From Macropodus opercularis (taxonomy: Eukaryota; Chordata; Actinopteri; Anabantiformes; Osphronemidae): DNA of 64,000 bases. The notes under the pieces are model-generated. The model had not been told where the DNA came from. It ran no database searches and saw only the letters and a list, made by a program, of their open reading frames with translations. The DNA lies in assembly GCA_030770545.1 (NCBI GenBank), contig JAUCMP010000033.1, forward strand, positions 492,851-556,850. Reading direction: 5' to 3'. Both the position numbers and the translations under genes were made by a program. Below are positions 31,910 to 44,400 of the stretch, in pieces (the stretch's first letter is position 1; each line of letters starts with the position of its first letter).

Positions 31910-32935
31910 TTTAATGGTCAGATCGTACTGTTACGAATCTTACTGACAGATCTGGGGAGCAATGGAACGTGCAAAACCACGACAGGAGAGGGAGTGTATA
32001 GAAACGATTTTATTGCAAGTAACGATGTAGCCGAAGGAAGAAGGGCACCGTCTGGGTCTATGGAGACAGAGGAAAATGTCAGACTTCAGGTGGATGGTAT
32101 TAACAGATCGAGTAGGGTGCGACGTACCTCCAGACAGGCGGGGAATCCTAGTGGCAGGCCGAGGAAACCATGAGAGTGGGAGCAATAGGAGAAGTACTGA
32201 TATGATTCCCAGGGGAACAGAGGAGGGGGGTATTTTCCTCTTGGCAGCCGAGGGTGGAGGGACGTGTCCGGTTAGGGGGTTCTCGCAGCACGGCGGCTGA
32301 CGATCACGGGGTTCCACTTCAGCACCGGAGAGGGAGGAGCGAGAGCACGAGCAGGGGAAAGAGCAGACCAGGCAAAAAAACCCAACCAAACGAAAGCGAG
32401 CCAAACTGGCTGATTACTGTAATGTTCAGGGGAACTTAATCTCCACGCCCGCTAGCAGCTGGACGTCTTGTCTTATGGCCTGTACGGCCGGGAGTCGGGA
32501 GTGAACGCTCCGTTCACTAACTATCGGCACGACTGCCGCTTAAGTAGTTCCATACAAAAGTCACGCTGATCATCAAACATATGTCTGTGATCGTGGTTCC
32601 AACATGCAGGGTAATCCTAGCATGGGTCTGTGGTCAAAGATCCAGAAACAGGTGGCGAACGGCAGTTCAGGAAACACTCACGTAGTCGGGGATTCAGGCG
32701 ATGTCCGTAGCAGAGAGAGTAAGTCATGAGCCGCTGCAATCTGTCGAGGTCTTGTGTGCCGGAACGAAAACGACGATCTGACAACAGGCTTCCTGTGACC
32801 AGGGTTTAAAAAGAGTTAAAGACAGGTGAACAGAATTATGCAATCAAATAAAAGTTGGCGGAGGTGGTGGGTGCGTATCCGCTGGAGCCCTTAACAGTAA
32901 AAGCCCCGGCGGAAGTGAAGTTGCCGATCATGACA
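31910..32935 (-). repeat. Gypsy 5' LTR and leader
   Basis: About 1 kb upstream of gag on the minus strand. It begins TGTCATGATCGGC at 32935. A possible LTR end is TTCGTAACA at about 31930, followed by GTACGATCTGACC before the gag ATG. I cannot fix the LTR/leader border because the 3' LTR is absent for comparison. The open frame at 31940-32404 (-) looks like chance. Confidence 0.55.
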
Positions 32936-33504
32936 AATGGAACCACCGACGACTGCTCTGTACCGTGACAAACTCAAAAACAACAAAGCGTTATTAAAAA
33001 CACCTTTCCTCCGATAGGTGGGCGAATGCTTTGTCCCTTCCGGAACACAAACAACACAGTAACAATCATTTGAACAAGTGTTTCAATGAATGGCTGACAA
33101 CTGACCTGTCTCCTAAGGAACGGACTCAATTGAACCACCAATCCTACGATTGGTAGACAACTGTTCTGTCTCCTGAGGAAGTCAGGTCTAGAGGTCAGAG
33201 GCATCTGAAACACCAAACCTATGATTGGTGAAACATTGTTTTGTCTCCTGAGGAACTCAACTCACAGAGACATAGTCAATGAAATCACGAAACCTACGAT
33301 TGGTGGACAAATGCCGTGTCACTTGTGGAACACAAATAGCACAGTCAAACTCCATTGAAACACCGATCCAATGATTGCTTTATGACTGACCTGTCTCCTA
33401 CGGAACCGAGTCAGTTGACCCACCAATCCTGCGATTGCTGGACAACCGTTCTGTCTGCCGAGGAAGTCAGGTCAAGAAGTCAGAGGTATCTGAACCACCA
33501 ATCC
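32936..33504. repeat. Satellite segment between gypsy and block 1
   Basis: Starts inside monomer 7 exactly at the gypsy LTR end, runs through one standard order with a single first-type monomer (702-type), and carries the variant AATCCTGCGATTG that precedes all four GC-rich blocks. Confidence 0.95.
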
Positions 33505-33940
33505 AGAAGGCAGAGCCCTCCTGGGGTCGCCAGAGCCAGGAACCAGAAGGCGGACCCCTCCTGGGGTCGCCAGAGCTCGGAACCAGAAGGCGGACCCCTC
33601 CTGGGGTCGCCAGAGCCCGGAACCAGAAGGCGGACCCCTCCTGGGGTCGCCAGAGCCCGGAACCAGAAGGCGGACCCCTCCTGGGGTCGCCAGAGCCCGG
33701 AACCAGAAGGCGGACCCCTCCTTGGGTCACCAGAGCCAGGAACCAAAAGGCAGACCCCTCCTGGGGTCGCCAGAGCCCGGAACCAGAAGGCGGACCCCTC
33801 CTGGGGTCGCCAGAGCCCGGAACCAGAAGGCGGACCCCTCCTGGGGTCGCCAGAGCCCGGAACCAGAAGGCGGACCCCTCCTTGGGTCACCAGAGCCAGG
33901 AACCAAAAGGCAGACCCCTCCTGGGGTCGCCGGAGCCGGA
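33505..33940. repeat. 40-bp GC-rich minisatellite, copy 1
   Basis: Unit core GAAGGCGGACCCCTCCTGGG then GTCGCCAGAGCC. Since 40 is not a multiple of 3, all frames repeat every 120 bp. The unit has no stop in either orientation, so several overlapping long ORFs appear here that are artefacts of the repeat. Confidence 0.95.
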
Positions 33941-34096
33941 AGGAACCTGTGTGGACCCTCCAGGCCGCACAATACCAGGACACCTTGAGGAACATGGCGA
34001 GGACAAGAACATGGTCGGGAAACGCTTGAAGCAGAAAACTCGTGGTGTGAGAGCCTGGGTGGTCGGCGTCGACGGTGGTTGCGGCGGCAGGGGAAC

Positions 34097-35089
34097 CTAG
34101 GCGGCCGGCGTCTGTGGCTGCTGCTGCGGACATGGTCCAAGTCTGCATGGCCGAAGGGAGGCCCAATAGGCCAGGAACTGGGGAAATGTCCGCCGCGGAC
34201 CCGACTGGGCCATCGGCTCCTCCTGATTGGGCAGAGGCTCAGGAGAGGAGAGGCAAGGAGCGGCAGGGAGGCTCGGGTGGTATGAGTCCGTGGTCCTAGC
34301 ATGGCGTGGAACAGCAGGTTCTGGGTGGCGTGGAGCAGCACGAACAGCAGGTTCTGGGTGGCGTGGAGCAGCACGAACAGCAGGTTCTGGGTGGCGTGGA
34401 GCAGCACGAACAGCAGGTTCTGGGTGGCGTAAAGCAGCACGAACAGCAGGTTCTGGGTGGCGTGAAGCAGCACGAACAGCAGGTTCTGGGTGGCGTGAAG
34501 CAGCACGAACAGCAGGTTCTGGGTGGCGTGAAGCAGCACGAACAGCAGGTTCTGGGTGGCGTGGAGCAGCACGAACAGCAGGTTCTGGGTGGCGTGGAGC
34601 AGCACGAACAGCAGGTTCTGGGTGGTGTCGAGAATGAGGTCGAGACTTGGGACCCGGGATGGGGGGAACCGGAGGAGTGTGGAGAGGGTCCGCCTGATTC
34701 TTCAGTTCCTGCCAGATACGGCGGCCCTCAGAGGGGAAGAGACGAGGGGCAATCTCCGGCGTCCGGCACGAGCCGAGAATCACGTGGCCAGCACAGAGGA
34801 CCGGAGAGGTGGCCTGGGACTGTGAGGGTGCGGCAGGTCGTTCTGGTGTGGATGGGACGAGCGAGAGGGCAGGCTGTCGTCGTGACGAGAGGGCAGACTG
34901 GCGACGTGGCGAGGGAGCAGACTGAGGACGGGGTGCCTCCCTCCTTCTGAGTCTGACCTGTATGGTCAGAAGCTCAGGGAACCTTGTATGGGTCTTTAAC
35001 CAGGGGCAGGCTGAGTAAAAATCTGTAACCCAGTTCAGTGTGGAGATGCGGGTCTGGGAGTCCTGGATCTCAGGGATCGCATCCAGCAA
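34097..35089 (-). pseudogene. Gag-position ORF of the block element, copy 1
   Basis: 330 codons on the minus strand. It starts MLDAIPEIQDSQTRI, then LNWVTDFYSACPWLKTH, a Pro/Arg/Ser-rich middle, then ten 11-residue repeats HPEPAVRAA(P/S)R encoded by the 33-bp minisatellite. It is open in copies 1 and 2 over its full length. The place downstream of an LTR-like end is where gag would be, but I recognise no gag fold; it may be a non-autonomous element ORF or simply open repeat. Confidence 0.3.
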
Positions 35090-35257
35090 ATCAAAAAGGG
35101 TCTGGATGACCTGGCAAGGTCAAGATTGGTGGCTGTCAGGTCTCCGGAGTCCTCCGGATCTTCTGCCAGCCGTGACAGTGGAGAGGAGACCAGGAGGGCA
35201 GCAGAATCCAGGCGACAAAACTAAGAACAAAACAAAACACAAAGCGAGCCGAACCGG

Positions 35258-36461
35258 ACAAAACACTGTTTTGTCTCCTGAGGAACTCAACTCACAGAGA
35301 CATAGTCAATGAAATCACGAAACCTACGATTGGTGAAACACTGTTTTGTCTCCTGAGGAACTCAACTCACAGAGACATAGTCAATGAAATCACTAAACCT
35401 ACGATTGGTGAAACACTGTTTTGTCTCCTGAGGAACTCAACTCACAGAGACATAGTCAATGAAATCACGAAACCTACGATTGGTGGACAAATGCCGTGTA
35501 ACTTGTGGAACACAAATAGCACAGTCAAATTCCATTGAAACACCGATCCAATGATTGCTTTATGACTGACCTGTCTCCTACGGAACCGAGTCAGTTGACC
35601 CACCAAACCTACGATTGCTGGACAACTGTTCTGTCTGCCGAGGAAGTCAGGTCAAGAAGTCAGAGGTATCTGAACCACCAATCCTACGACTGGTGGACCA
35701 CTGCTCTATAACCTGAGGAACACAAGGAATAGAGCCAGAGACATTTCACCCACCAACTCAATGACTGGAGAACAACTGCTCTGCTCCCTCTGTAACTCAG
35801 GTCAAGTAGTAGGCGTCAATGGAACCACCGACGACTGCTCTGTAACTTGACAAACTCAAAAACAACAAAGCGTTATTAAAAACACCTATCCTCCGATAGG
35901 TGGGCGAATGCTTTGTCCCTTCCGGAACACAAACAACACAGTAACAATCATTTGAACAAGTGTTTCAATGAATGGCTGACAACTGACCTGTCTCCTAAGG
36001 AACGGACTCAATTGAACCACCAATCCTACGATTGGTAGACAACTGTTCTGTCTCCTGAGGAAGTCAGGTCTAGAGGTCAGAGGCATCTGAAACACCAAAG
36101 CTATGATTGGTGAAACATTGTTTTGTCTCCTGAGGAACTCAACTCACAGAGACATAGTCAATGAAATCACGAAACCTACGATTGGTGAAACACTGTTTTG
36201 TCTCCTGAGGAACTCAACTCACAGAGACATAGTCAATGAAATCACGAAACCTACGATTGGTGGACAAATGCCGTGTCACTTGTGGAACACAAATAGCACA
36301 GTCAAATTCCATTGAAACACCGATCCAATGATTGCTTTATGACTGACCTGTCTCCTACGGAACCGAGTCAGTTGACCCACCAATCCTGCGATTGCTGGAC
36401 AACTGTTCTGTCTGCCGAGGAAGTCAGGTCAAGAAGTCAGAGGTATCTGAACCACCAATCC
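35258..36461. repeat. Satellite segment between blocks 1 and 2
   Basis: Begins inside a first-type monomer and has three of them in a row (75-bp period from about 35266), followed by the standard order. It ends with the block-specific AATCCTGCGATTG variant near 36383. Confidence 0.95.
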
Positions 36462-36897
36462 AGAAGGCAGAGCCCTCCTGGGGTCGCCAGAGCCAGGAAC
36501 CAGAAGGCGGACCCCTCCTGGGGTCGCGAGAGCCCGGAACCAGAAGGCGGACCCCTCCTGGGGTCGCCAGAGCCCGGACCCAGAAGGCGGACCCCTCCTG
36601 GGGTCGCCAGAGCCCGGAACCAGAAGGCGGACCCCTCCTGGGGTCGCCAGAGCCCGGAACCAGAAGGCAGACCCCTCCTGGGGTCGCCAGAGCCAGGAAC
36701 CAGAAGGCAGACCCCTCCTGGGGTCGCCAGAGCCAGGAACCAGAAGGCAGACCCCTCCTGGGGTCGCCAGAGCCAGGAACCAAAAGGCAGACCCCTCCTG
36801 GGGTCGCCGGAGCCGGAAGGAACCTGTGTGGACCCTCCAGGCCGCACAATACCAGGACACCTTGAGGAACATGGCGAGGACAAGAACATGGCCAGTG

Positions 36898-37920
36898 TCA
36901 CCGGTGGTTGCGGCGGCAGGGGAACCTAGGCGGCCGGCGTCTGTGGCTGCTGCTGCGGACATGGTCCAAGTCTGCATGGCCTGAGGAGGTGGCAAGATTT
37001 GCGCGGGCGCGGGCCCGAAGGGAGGCCCAATAGGCCAGGAACTGGGGAAATGTCCGCCGCGGACCCGACTGGGCCATCGGCTCCTCCTGATTGGGCAGAG
37101 GCTCAGGAGAGGAGAGGCGAGGAGCGGCAGGGAGGCTCGGGTGGTATGAGTCCGTGGTCCTAGCATGGCGTGGAACAGCAGGTTCTGGGTGGCGTAGAGC
37201 AGCATGAACAGCAGGTTCTGGGTGGCGTGAAGCAGCACGAACAGCAGGTTCTGGGTGGCGTAAAGCAGCACGAACAGCAGGTTCTGGGTGGCGTGAAGCA
37301 GCACGAACAGCAGGTTCTGGGTGGCGTGAAGCAGCACGAACAGCAGGTTCTGGGTGGCGTGAAGCAGCACGAACAGCAGGTTCTGGGTGGCGTGAAGCAG
37401 CACGAACAGCAGGTTCTGGGTGGCGTGGAGCAGCACGAACAGCAGGTTCTGGGTGGTGTCGAGAATGAGGTCGAGACTTGGGACCCGGGATGGGGGGAAC
37501 CGGAGGAGTGTGGAGAGGGTCCGCCTGATTCTTCAGTTCCTGCCAGATACGGCGGCCCTCAGAGGGGAAGAGACGAGGGGCAATCTCCGGCGTCCGGCAC
37601 GAGCCGAGAATCACGTGGCCAGCACAGAGGACCGGAGAGGTGGCCTGGGACTGTGAGGGTGCGGCAGGTCGTTCTGGTGTGGATGGGACGAGCGAGAGGG
37701 CAGGCTGTCGTCGTGACGAGAGGGCAGACTGGCGACGTGGCGAGGGAGCAGACTGAGGACGGGGTGCCTCCCTCCTTCTGAGTCTGACCTGTATGGTCAG
37801 AAGCTCAGGGAACCTTGTATGGGTCTTTAACCAGGGGCAGGCTGAGTAAAAATCTGTAACCCAGTTCAGTGTGGAGATGCGGGTCTGGGAGTCCTGGATC
37901 TCAGGGATCGCATCCAGCAA
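36898..37920 (-). pseudogene. Gag-position ORF of the block element, copy 2
   Basis: 340 codons, same layout as copy 1 with nine 11-residue repeats. It diverges at the C-terminus because the sequence after the 33-bp array includes an extra GCGCGGGCGCGGGCC segment that copy 1 lacks. Confidence 0.3.
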
Positions 37921-38059
37921 ATCAAAAAGGGTCTGGATGACCTGGCAAGGTCAAGATTGGTGGCTGTCAGGTCTCCGGAGTCCTCCGGATCTTCTGCCAG
38001 CCGTGACAGTGGAGAGGAGACCAGGAGGGCAGCAGAATCCAGGCGACAAAACTAAGAAC

Positions 38060-38553
38060 AAAACAAAACACAAAGCGAGCCGAACCGGCTGTGTACAGTG
38101 CGTGACAGAGTCTCAAACACACGGCGCACCAAAGGCGCTCGTCGCTAACTAAGAAGAGTTAGTTTAGGTTTCGTGGACAAGTCAGAGTAGCAAATCCCTC
38201 AGGACACAAAGACGAGAGCCCAGCGTTCTTGGCGTAAAAGTCAGTCAAAATACCCACCGCTGTCGTGAGCGTCAGGCGATCAGAACAAGGATTCAAAGGA
38301 AACCTCACGGTACCGGTGGCAAAAGGGGAAGTCCGTCGGAGGTTTGCATGTCGGGGTAGCAACGTTGATGGTCTGACAAGGGACTGAGCTGTGGGAAGAA
38401 CTTAAGTAAGAGATGATGAGCCAGGTGAAAATAATCAGAGCACGTGAGGATAATCAGGCAGGTGCGTGGTGATGACAGGGGTGTGGTGAGTGACTCCGCT
38501 GGGTGGAGATTCACCCAGTAAGGGACCGATCGGCCAGGCTGCCGATCGTGACA
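38060..38553 (-). repeat. LTR-like terminus of the block element, copy 2
   Basis: Roughly 0.5 kb starting TGTCACGATCGGC on the minus strand. It is found again at the right of copies 3 (to 41469) and 4 (to 49740) and is missing from copy 1. The matching start with the gypsy LTR suggests a related, probably non-autonomous Ty3/gypsy element. The downstream LTR boundary is not visible. Confidence 0.5.
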
Positions 38554-39457
38554 CTTTATGACTGACCTGTCTCCTACGGAACCGAGTCAGTTGACCCACC
38601 AAACCTACGATTGCTGGACAACTGTTCTGTCTGCCGAGGAAGTCAGGTCAAGAAGTCAGAGGTATCTGAACCACCAATCCTACGACTGGTGGACCACTGC
38701 TCTATAACCTGAGGAATACAAGGAATAGAGCCAGAGACATTTCACCCACCAACTCAATGACTGGAGAACAACTGCTCTGCTCCCTCTGTAACTCAGGTCA
38801 AGTAGTAGGCGTCAATGGAACCACCGACGACTGCTCTGTACCTTGACAAACTCAAAAACAACAAAGCGTTATTAAAAACACCTATCCTCCGATAAGTGGG
38901 CGAATGCTTTGTCCTCTCCGGAACACAAACAACACAGTAACAATCATTTGAACAAGTGTTTCAATGAATGGCTGACAACTGACCTGTCTCCTAAGGAACG
39001 GACTCAATTGAACCACCAATCCTACGATTGGTGGACAACTGTTCTGTCTCCTGAGGAAGTCAGGTCTAGAGGTCAGAGGCATCTGAAACACCAAACCTAT
39101 GATTGGTGAAACATTGTTTTGTCTCCTGAGGAACTCAACTCACAGAGACATAGTCAATGAAATCACGAAACCTACGATTGGTGAAACACTGTTTTGTCTC
39201 CTGAGGAACTCAACTCACAGAGACATAGTCAATGAAATCACGAAACCTACGATTGGTGGACAAATGCCGTGTCACTTGTGGAACACAAATAGCACAGTCA
39301 AATTCCATTGAAACACCGATCCAATGATTGCTTTATGACTGACCTGTCTCCTACGGAACCGAGTCAGTTGACCCACCAATCCTGCGATTGCTGGACAACT
39401 GTTCTGTCTGCCGAGGAAGTCAGGTCAAGAAGTCAGAGGTATCTGAACCACCAATCC
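38554..39457. repeat. Satellite segment between blocks 2 and 3
   Basis: Starts CTTTATGACTG (inside monomer 4), one standard unit, including the TCCTCTCCGG variant near 38911 that also marks 52490, 58710 and 60190. It ends with the AATCCTGCGATTG variant at the block border. Confidence 0.95.
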
Positions 39458-41469
39458 AGAAGGCAGAGCCCTCCTGGGGTCGCCAGAGCCAGGAACCAGA
39501 AGGCGGACCCCTCCTGGGGTCGCCAGACCCCGGAACCAGAAGGCGGACCCCTCCTGGGGTCGCCAGAGCCCGGACCCAGAAGGCGGACCCCTCCTGGGGT
39601 CGCCAGAGCCCGGAACCAGAAGGCGGACCCCTCCTGGGGTCGCCAGAGCCCGGAACCAGAAGGCAGACCCCTCCTGGGGTCGCCAGAGCCAGGAACCAGA
39701 AGGCAGACCCCTCCTGGGGTCGCCAGAGCCAGGAACCAAAAGGCAGACCCCTCCTGGGGTCGCCGGAGCCGGAAGGAACCTGTGTGGACCCTCCAGGCCG
39801 CACAATACCAGGACACCTTGAGGAACATGGCGAGGACAAGAACATGGTCGGGAAACGCTTGAAGCAGAAAACTCGTGGTGTGAGAGCCTGGGTGGTCGGC
39901 GTCGACGGTGGTTGCGGCGGCGTAAAGCCCAGGGTGGCCAGTGTCACCGGTGGTTGCGGCGGCAGGGGAACCTAGGCGGCCGGCGTCTGTGGCTGCTGCT
40001 GCGGACATGGTCCAAGTCTGCATGGCCTGAGGAGGTGGCAAGATTTGCGCGGGCGCGGGCCCGAAGGGAGGCCCAATAGGCCAGGAACTGGGGAAATGTC
40101 CGCCGCGGACCCGACTGGGCCATCGGCTCCTCCTGATTGGGCAGAGGCTCAGGAGAGGAGAGGCGAGGAGCGGCAGGGAGGCTCGGGTGGTATGAGTCCG
40201 TGGTCCTAGCATGGCGTGGAACAGCAGGTTCTGGGTGGCGTAGAGCAGCATGAACAGCAGGTTCTGGGTGGCGTGAAGCAGCACGAACAGCAGGTTCTGG
40301 GTGGCGTGAAGCAGCACGAACAGCAGGTTCTGGGTGGCGTGAAGCAGCACGAACAGCAGGTTCTGGGTGGTGTCGAGAATGAGGCCGAGACTTGGGACCC
40401 GGGATGGGGGGAACCGGAGGAGTGTGGAGAGGGTCCCCCTGATGCTTCAGTTCCTGCCAGATACGGCGGCCCTCAGAGGGGAAGAGACGAGGGGCAATCT
40501 CCGGCGTCCGGCACGAGCCGAGAATCACGTGGCCAGCACAGAGGACCGGAGAGGTGGCCTGGGACTGTGAGGGTGCGGCAGGTCGTTCTGGTGTGGATGG
40601 GACGAGCGAGAGGGCAGGCTGTCGTCGTGACGAGAGGGCAGACTGGCGACGTGGCGAGGGAGCAGACTGAGGACGGGGTGCCTCCCTCCTTCTGAGTCTG
40701 ACCTGTATGGTCAGAAGCTCAGGGAACCTTGTATGGGTCTTTAACCAGGGGCAGGCTGAGTGAAAAAATCTGTAACCCAGTTCAGTGTGGAGATGCGGGT
40801 CTGGGAGTCCTGGATCTCAGGGATCGCATCCAGCAAATCAAAAAGGGTCTGGATGACCTGGCAAGGTCAAGATTGGTGGCTGTCAGGTCTCCGGAGTCGT
40901 CCGGATCTTCTGCCAGCCGTGACAGTGGAGAGGAGACCAGGAGGGCAGCAGAATCCAGGCGACAAAACTAAGAACAAAACAAAACACAAAGCGAGCCGAA
41001 CCGGCTGTGTACAGTGCGTGACAGAGTCTCAAACACACGGCGCACCAAAGGCGCTCGTCGCTAACTAAGAAGAGTTAGTTTAGGTTTCGTGGACAAGTCA
41101 GAGTAGCAAATCCCTCAGGACACAAAGACGAGAGCCCAGCGTTCTTGGCGTAAAAGTCAGTCAAAATACCCACCGCTGTCGTGAGCGTCAGGCGATCAGA
41201 ACAAGGATTCAAAGGAAACCTCACGGTACCGGTGGCAAAAGGGGAAGTCCGTCGGAGGTTTGCATGTCGGGGTAGCAACGTTGATGGTCTGACAAGGGAC
41301 TGAGCTGTGGGAAGAACTTAAGTAAGAGATGATGAGCCAGGTGAAAATAATCAGAGCACGTGAGGATAATCAGGCAGGTGCGTGGTGATGACAGGGGTGT
41401 GGTGAGTGACTCCGCTGGGTGGAGATTCACCCAGTAAGGGACCGATCGGCCAGGCTGCCGATCGTGACA
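39458..41469. mobile_element. GC-rich LTR-element-derived block, copy 3
   Basis: 2,012 bp. Has about 7.7 units of the 40-bp repeat and only five of the 33-bp repeat. It contains the GCGGCGTAAAGCCCAGGG segment shared with copy 4 but not with copies 1-2. An AAA-type insertion near 40763 shifts the gag-position ORF, so it opens only at 40528. Confidence 0.75.
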
Positions 41470-44400
41470 CTTTATGACTGACCTGTCTCCTACGGAACCG
41501 AGTCAGTTGACCCACCAAACCTACGATTGCTGGACAACTGTTCTGTCTGCCGAGGAAGTCAGGTCTAGAGGTCAGAGGCATCTGAATCACGAAACCTACG
41601 ATTGGTGGACAAATGCCGTGTCACTTGTGGAACACAAATAGCACAGTCAAATTCCATTGAAACACCGATCCAATAATTGCTTTATGACTGACCTGTCTCC
41701 TACGGAACCGAGTCAGTTGACCCACCAAACCTACGATTGCTGGACAACTGTTCTGTCTGCCGAGGAAGTCAGGTCAAGAAGTCAGAGGTATCTGAACCAC
41801 CAATCCTACGACTGGTGGACCACTGCTCTATAACCTGAGGAATACAAGGAATAGAGCCAGAGACATTTCACCCACCAACTCAATGACTGGAGAACAACTG
41901 CTCTGCTCCCTCTGTAACTCAGGTCAAGTAGTAGGCGTCAATGGAACCACCGACGACTGCTCTGTACCTTGACAAACTCAAAAACAACAAAGCGTTATTA
42001 AAAACACCTATCCTCCGATAGGTGGGCGAATGCTTTGTCCCTTCCGGAACACAAACAACACAGTAACAATCATTTGAACAAGTGTTTCAATGAATGGCTG
42101 ACAACTGACCTGTCTCCTAAGGAACGGACTCAATTGAACCACCAATCCTACAATTGGTAGACAACTGTTCTGTCTCCTGAGGAAGTCAGGTCTACAGGTC
42201 AGAGGCATCTGAAACACCAAAGCTATGATTGGTGAAACATTGTTTTGTCTCCTGAGGAACTCAACTCACAGAGACATAGTCAATGAAATCACGAAACCTA
42301 CGATTGGTGAAACACTGTTTTGTCTCCTGAGGAACTCAACTCACAGAGACATAGTCAATGAAATCACGAAACCTACGATTGGTGGTCAAATGCCGTGTCA
42401 CTTGTGGAACACAAATAGCACAGTCAAATTCCATTGAAACACCGATCCAATGATTGCTTTATGACTGACCTGTCTCCTACGGAACCGAGTCAGTTGACCC
42501 ACCAAACCTACGATTGCTGGACGACTGTTCTGTCTGCCGAGGAAGTCAGGTCAAGAAGTCAGAGGTATCTGAACCACCAATCCTACGACTGGTGGACCAC
42601 TGCTCTATAACCTGAGGAACACAAGGAAAAGAGCCAGAGACATTTCACCCACCAACTCAATGACTGGAGAACAACTGCTCTGCTCCCTCTGTAACTCAGG
42701 TCAAGTAGTAGGCGTCAATGGAACCACCGACGACTGCTCTGTACCTTGACAAACTCAAAAACAACAAAGCGTTATTAAAAACACCTATCCTCCGATAGGT
42801 GGGCGAATGCTTTGTCCCTTCCGGAACACAAACAACACAGTAACAATCATTTGAACAAGTGTTTCAATGAATGGCTGACAACTGACCTGTCTCCTAAGGA
42901 ACGGACTCAATTGAACCACCAATCCTACGATTGGTAGACAACTGTTCTGTCTCCTGAGGAAGTCAGGTCTAGAGGTCAGAGGCATCTGAAACACCAAACC
43001 TATGATTGGTGAAACATTGTTTTGTCTCCTGAGGAACTCAACTCACAGAGACATAGTCAATGAAATCACGAAACCTACGATTGGTGAAACACTGTTTTGT
43101 CTCCTGAGGAACTCAACTCACAGAGACATAGTCAATGAAATCACGAAACCTACGATTGGTGGACAAATGCCGTGTCACTTGTGGAACACAAATAGCACAG
43201 TCAAATTCCATTGAAACACCGATCCAATGATTGCTTTATGACTGACCTGTCTCCTACGGAACCGAGTCAGTTGACCCACCAAACCTACGATTGCTGGACA
43301 ACTGTTCTGTCTGCCGAGGAAGTCAGGTCAAGAAGTCAGAGGTATCTGAACCACCAATCCTACGACTGGTGGACCACTGCTCTATAACCTGAGGAACACA
43401 AGGAAAAGAGCCAGAGACATTTCACCCACCAACTCAATGACTGGAGAACAACTGCTCTGCTCCCTCTGTAACTCAGGTCAAGTAGTAGGCGTCAATGGAA
43501 CCACCGACGACTGCTCTGTACCTTGACAAACTCAAAAACAACAAAGCGTTATTAAAAACACCTATCCTCCGATAGGTGAGCGAATGCTTTGTCCCTTCCG
43601 GAACACAAACAACACAGTAACAATCATTTGAACAAGTGTTTCAATGAATGGCTGACAACTGACCTGTCTCCTAAGAAACTGACTCAATTGAACCACCAAT
43701 CCTACGATTGGTAGACAACTGTTCTGTCTCCTGAGGAAGTCAGGTCTAGAGGTCAGAGGCATCTGAAACACCAAACCTATGATTGGTGAAACATTGTTTT
43801 GTCTCCTGAGGAACTCAACTCACAGAGACATAGTCAATGAAATCACGAAACCTACGATTGGTGAAACACTGTTTTGTCTCCTGAGGAACTCAACTCACAG
43901 AGACATAGTCAATGAAATCACGAAACCTACGATTGGTGGTCAAATGCCGTGTCACTTGTGGAACACAAATAGCACAGTCAAATTCCATTGAAACACCGAT
44001 CCAATGATTGCTTTGTGACTGACCTGTCTCCTACGGAACCGAGTCAGTTGACCCACCAAACCTACGATTGCTGGACAACTGTTCTGTCTGCCGAGGAAGT
44101 CAGGTCTAGAGGTCAGAGGCATCTGAACCACTAAACCTATGATTGGTGAAACACTGTTTTGTCTCCTGAGGAACTCAACTCACAGAGACATAGTCAATGA
44201 AATCACGAAACCTACGATTGGTGAAACACTGTTTTGTCTCCTGAGGAACTCAACTCACAGAGACATAGTCAATGAAATCACGAAACCTACGATTGGTGGA
44301 CAAATGCCGTGTCACTTGTGGAACACAAATAGCACAGTCAAATTCCATTGAAACACCGATCCAATGATTGCTTTATGACTGACCTGTCTCCTACGGAACC

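Larger units (their letters stand above)
18840..32935 (-). mobile_element. Ty3/gypsy chromovirus, 3'-truncated and split
   Basis: Minus-strand element. Order from the right: LTR/leader (31910-32935), gag (31089-31909), protease and RT remnant (30082-31155), then a nested retrovirus (20606-30076), then RNase H, integrase and chromodomain (18854-20600). The polyprotein resumes in register across the inserted retrovirus. The right end, TGTCATGATCGGC read on the minus strand, abuts satellite DNA at 32935/32936. No 3' LTR exists at the left, so the element lost its 3' end. The frameshifts, an RT-core deletion and active-site changes make it inactive. Confidence 0.9.
33505..35257. mobile_element. 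GC-rich LTR-element-derived block, copy 1 (truncated)
   Basis: Left junction CCAATCC/AGAAGGCAGAGCC is shared with copies 2-4. It contains about 11 units of a 40-bp minisatellite (33505-33940), unique GC-rich sequence, ten units of a 33-bp minisatellite (about 34310-34630), and gag-like ORF DNA. It stops at 35257 (GAGCCGAACCGG), so the LTR-like end present in the other copies is deleted and satellite resumes. Confidence 0.75.
36462..38553. mobile_element. GC-rich LTR-element-derived block, copy 2
   Basis: Most complete copy, 2,092 bp. From left: about 8.7 units of the 40-bp repeat, unique GC-rich DNA, nine units of the 33-bp repeat (about 37175-37460), the gag-position ORF (36898-37920, minus, 340 codons), then an LTR-like terminal segment. 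The right end reads TGTCACGATCGGCAGCC on the minus strand, the same TGTCA-GATCGGCA start as the gypsy LTR at 32935. There is no simple target duplication: the right flank lies about 120 bp upstream of the left flank in satellite phase. Confidence 0.75.

Noticed and set aside
31940..32404. 154-codon minus-strand ORF in the gypsy LTR/leader
   Set aside because: Lies where the LTR and leader should be. Cys/Ser/Pro-rich without a known fold.
33355..34166. Overlapping ORFs of over 200 codons on both strands of the 40-bp GC-rich repeat (also in the other three blocks)
   Set aside because: A stop-free 40-bp unit keeps every frame open with a 120-bp super-period. Nothing favours one frame.
38554..38562. 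Simple target-site duplication for the block element
   Set aside because: Left flank (CCAATCC) and right flank (CTTTATGAC) are different positions in the satellite unit, so no short direct repeat can be assigned.
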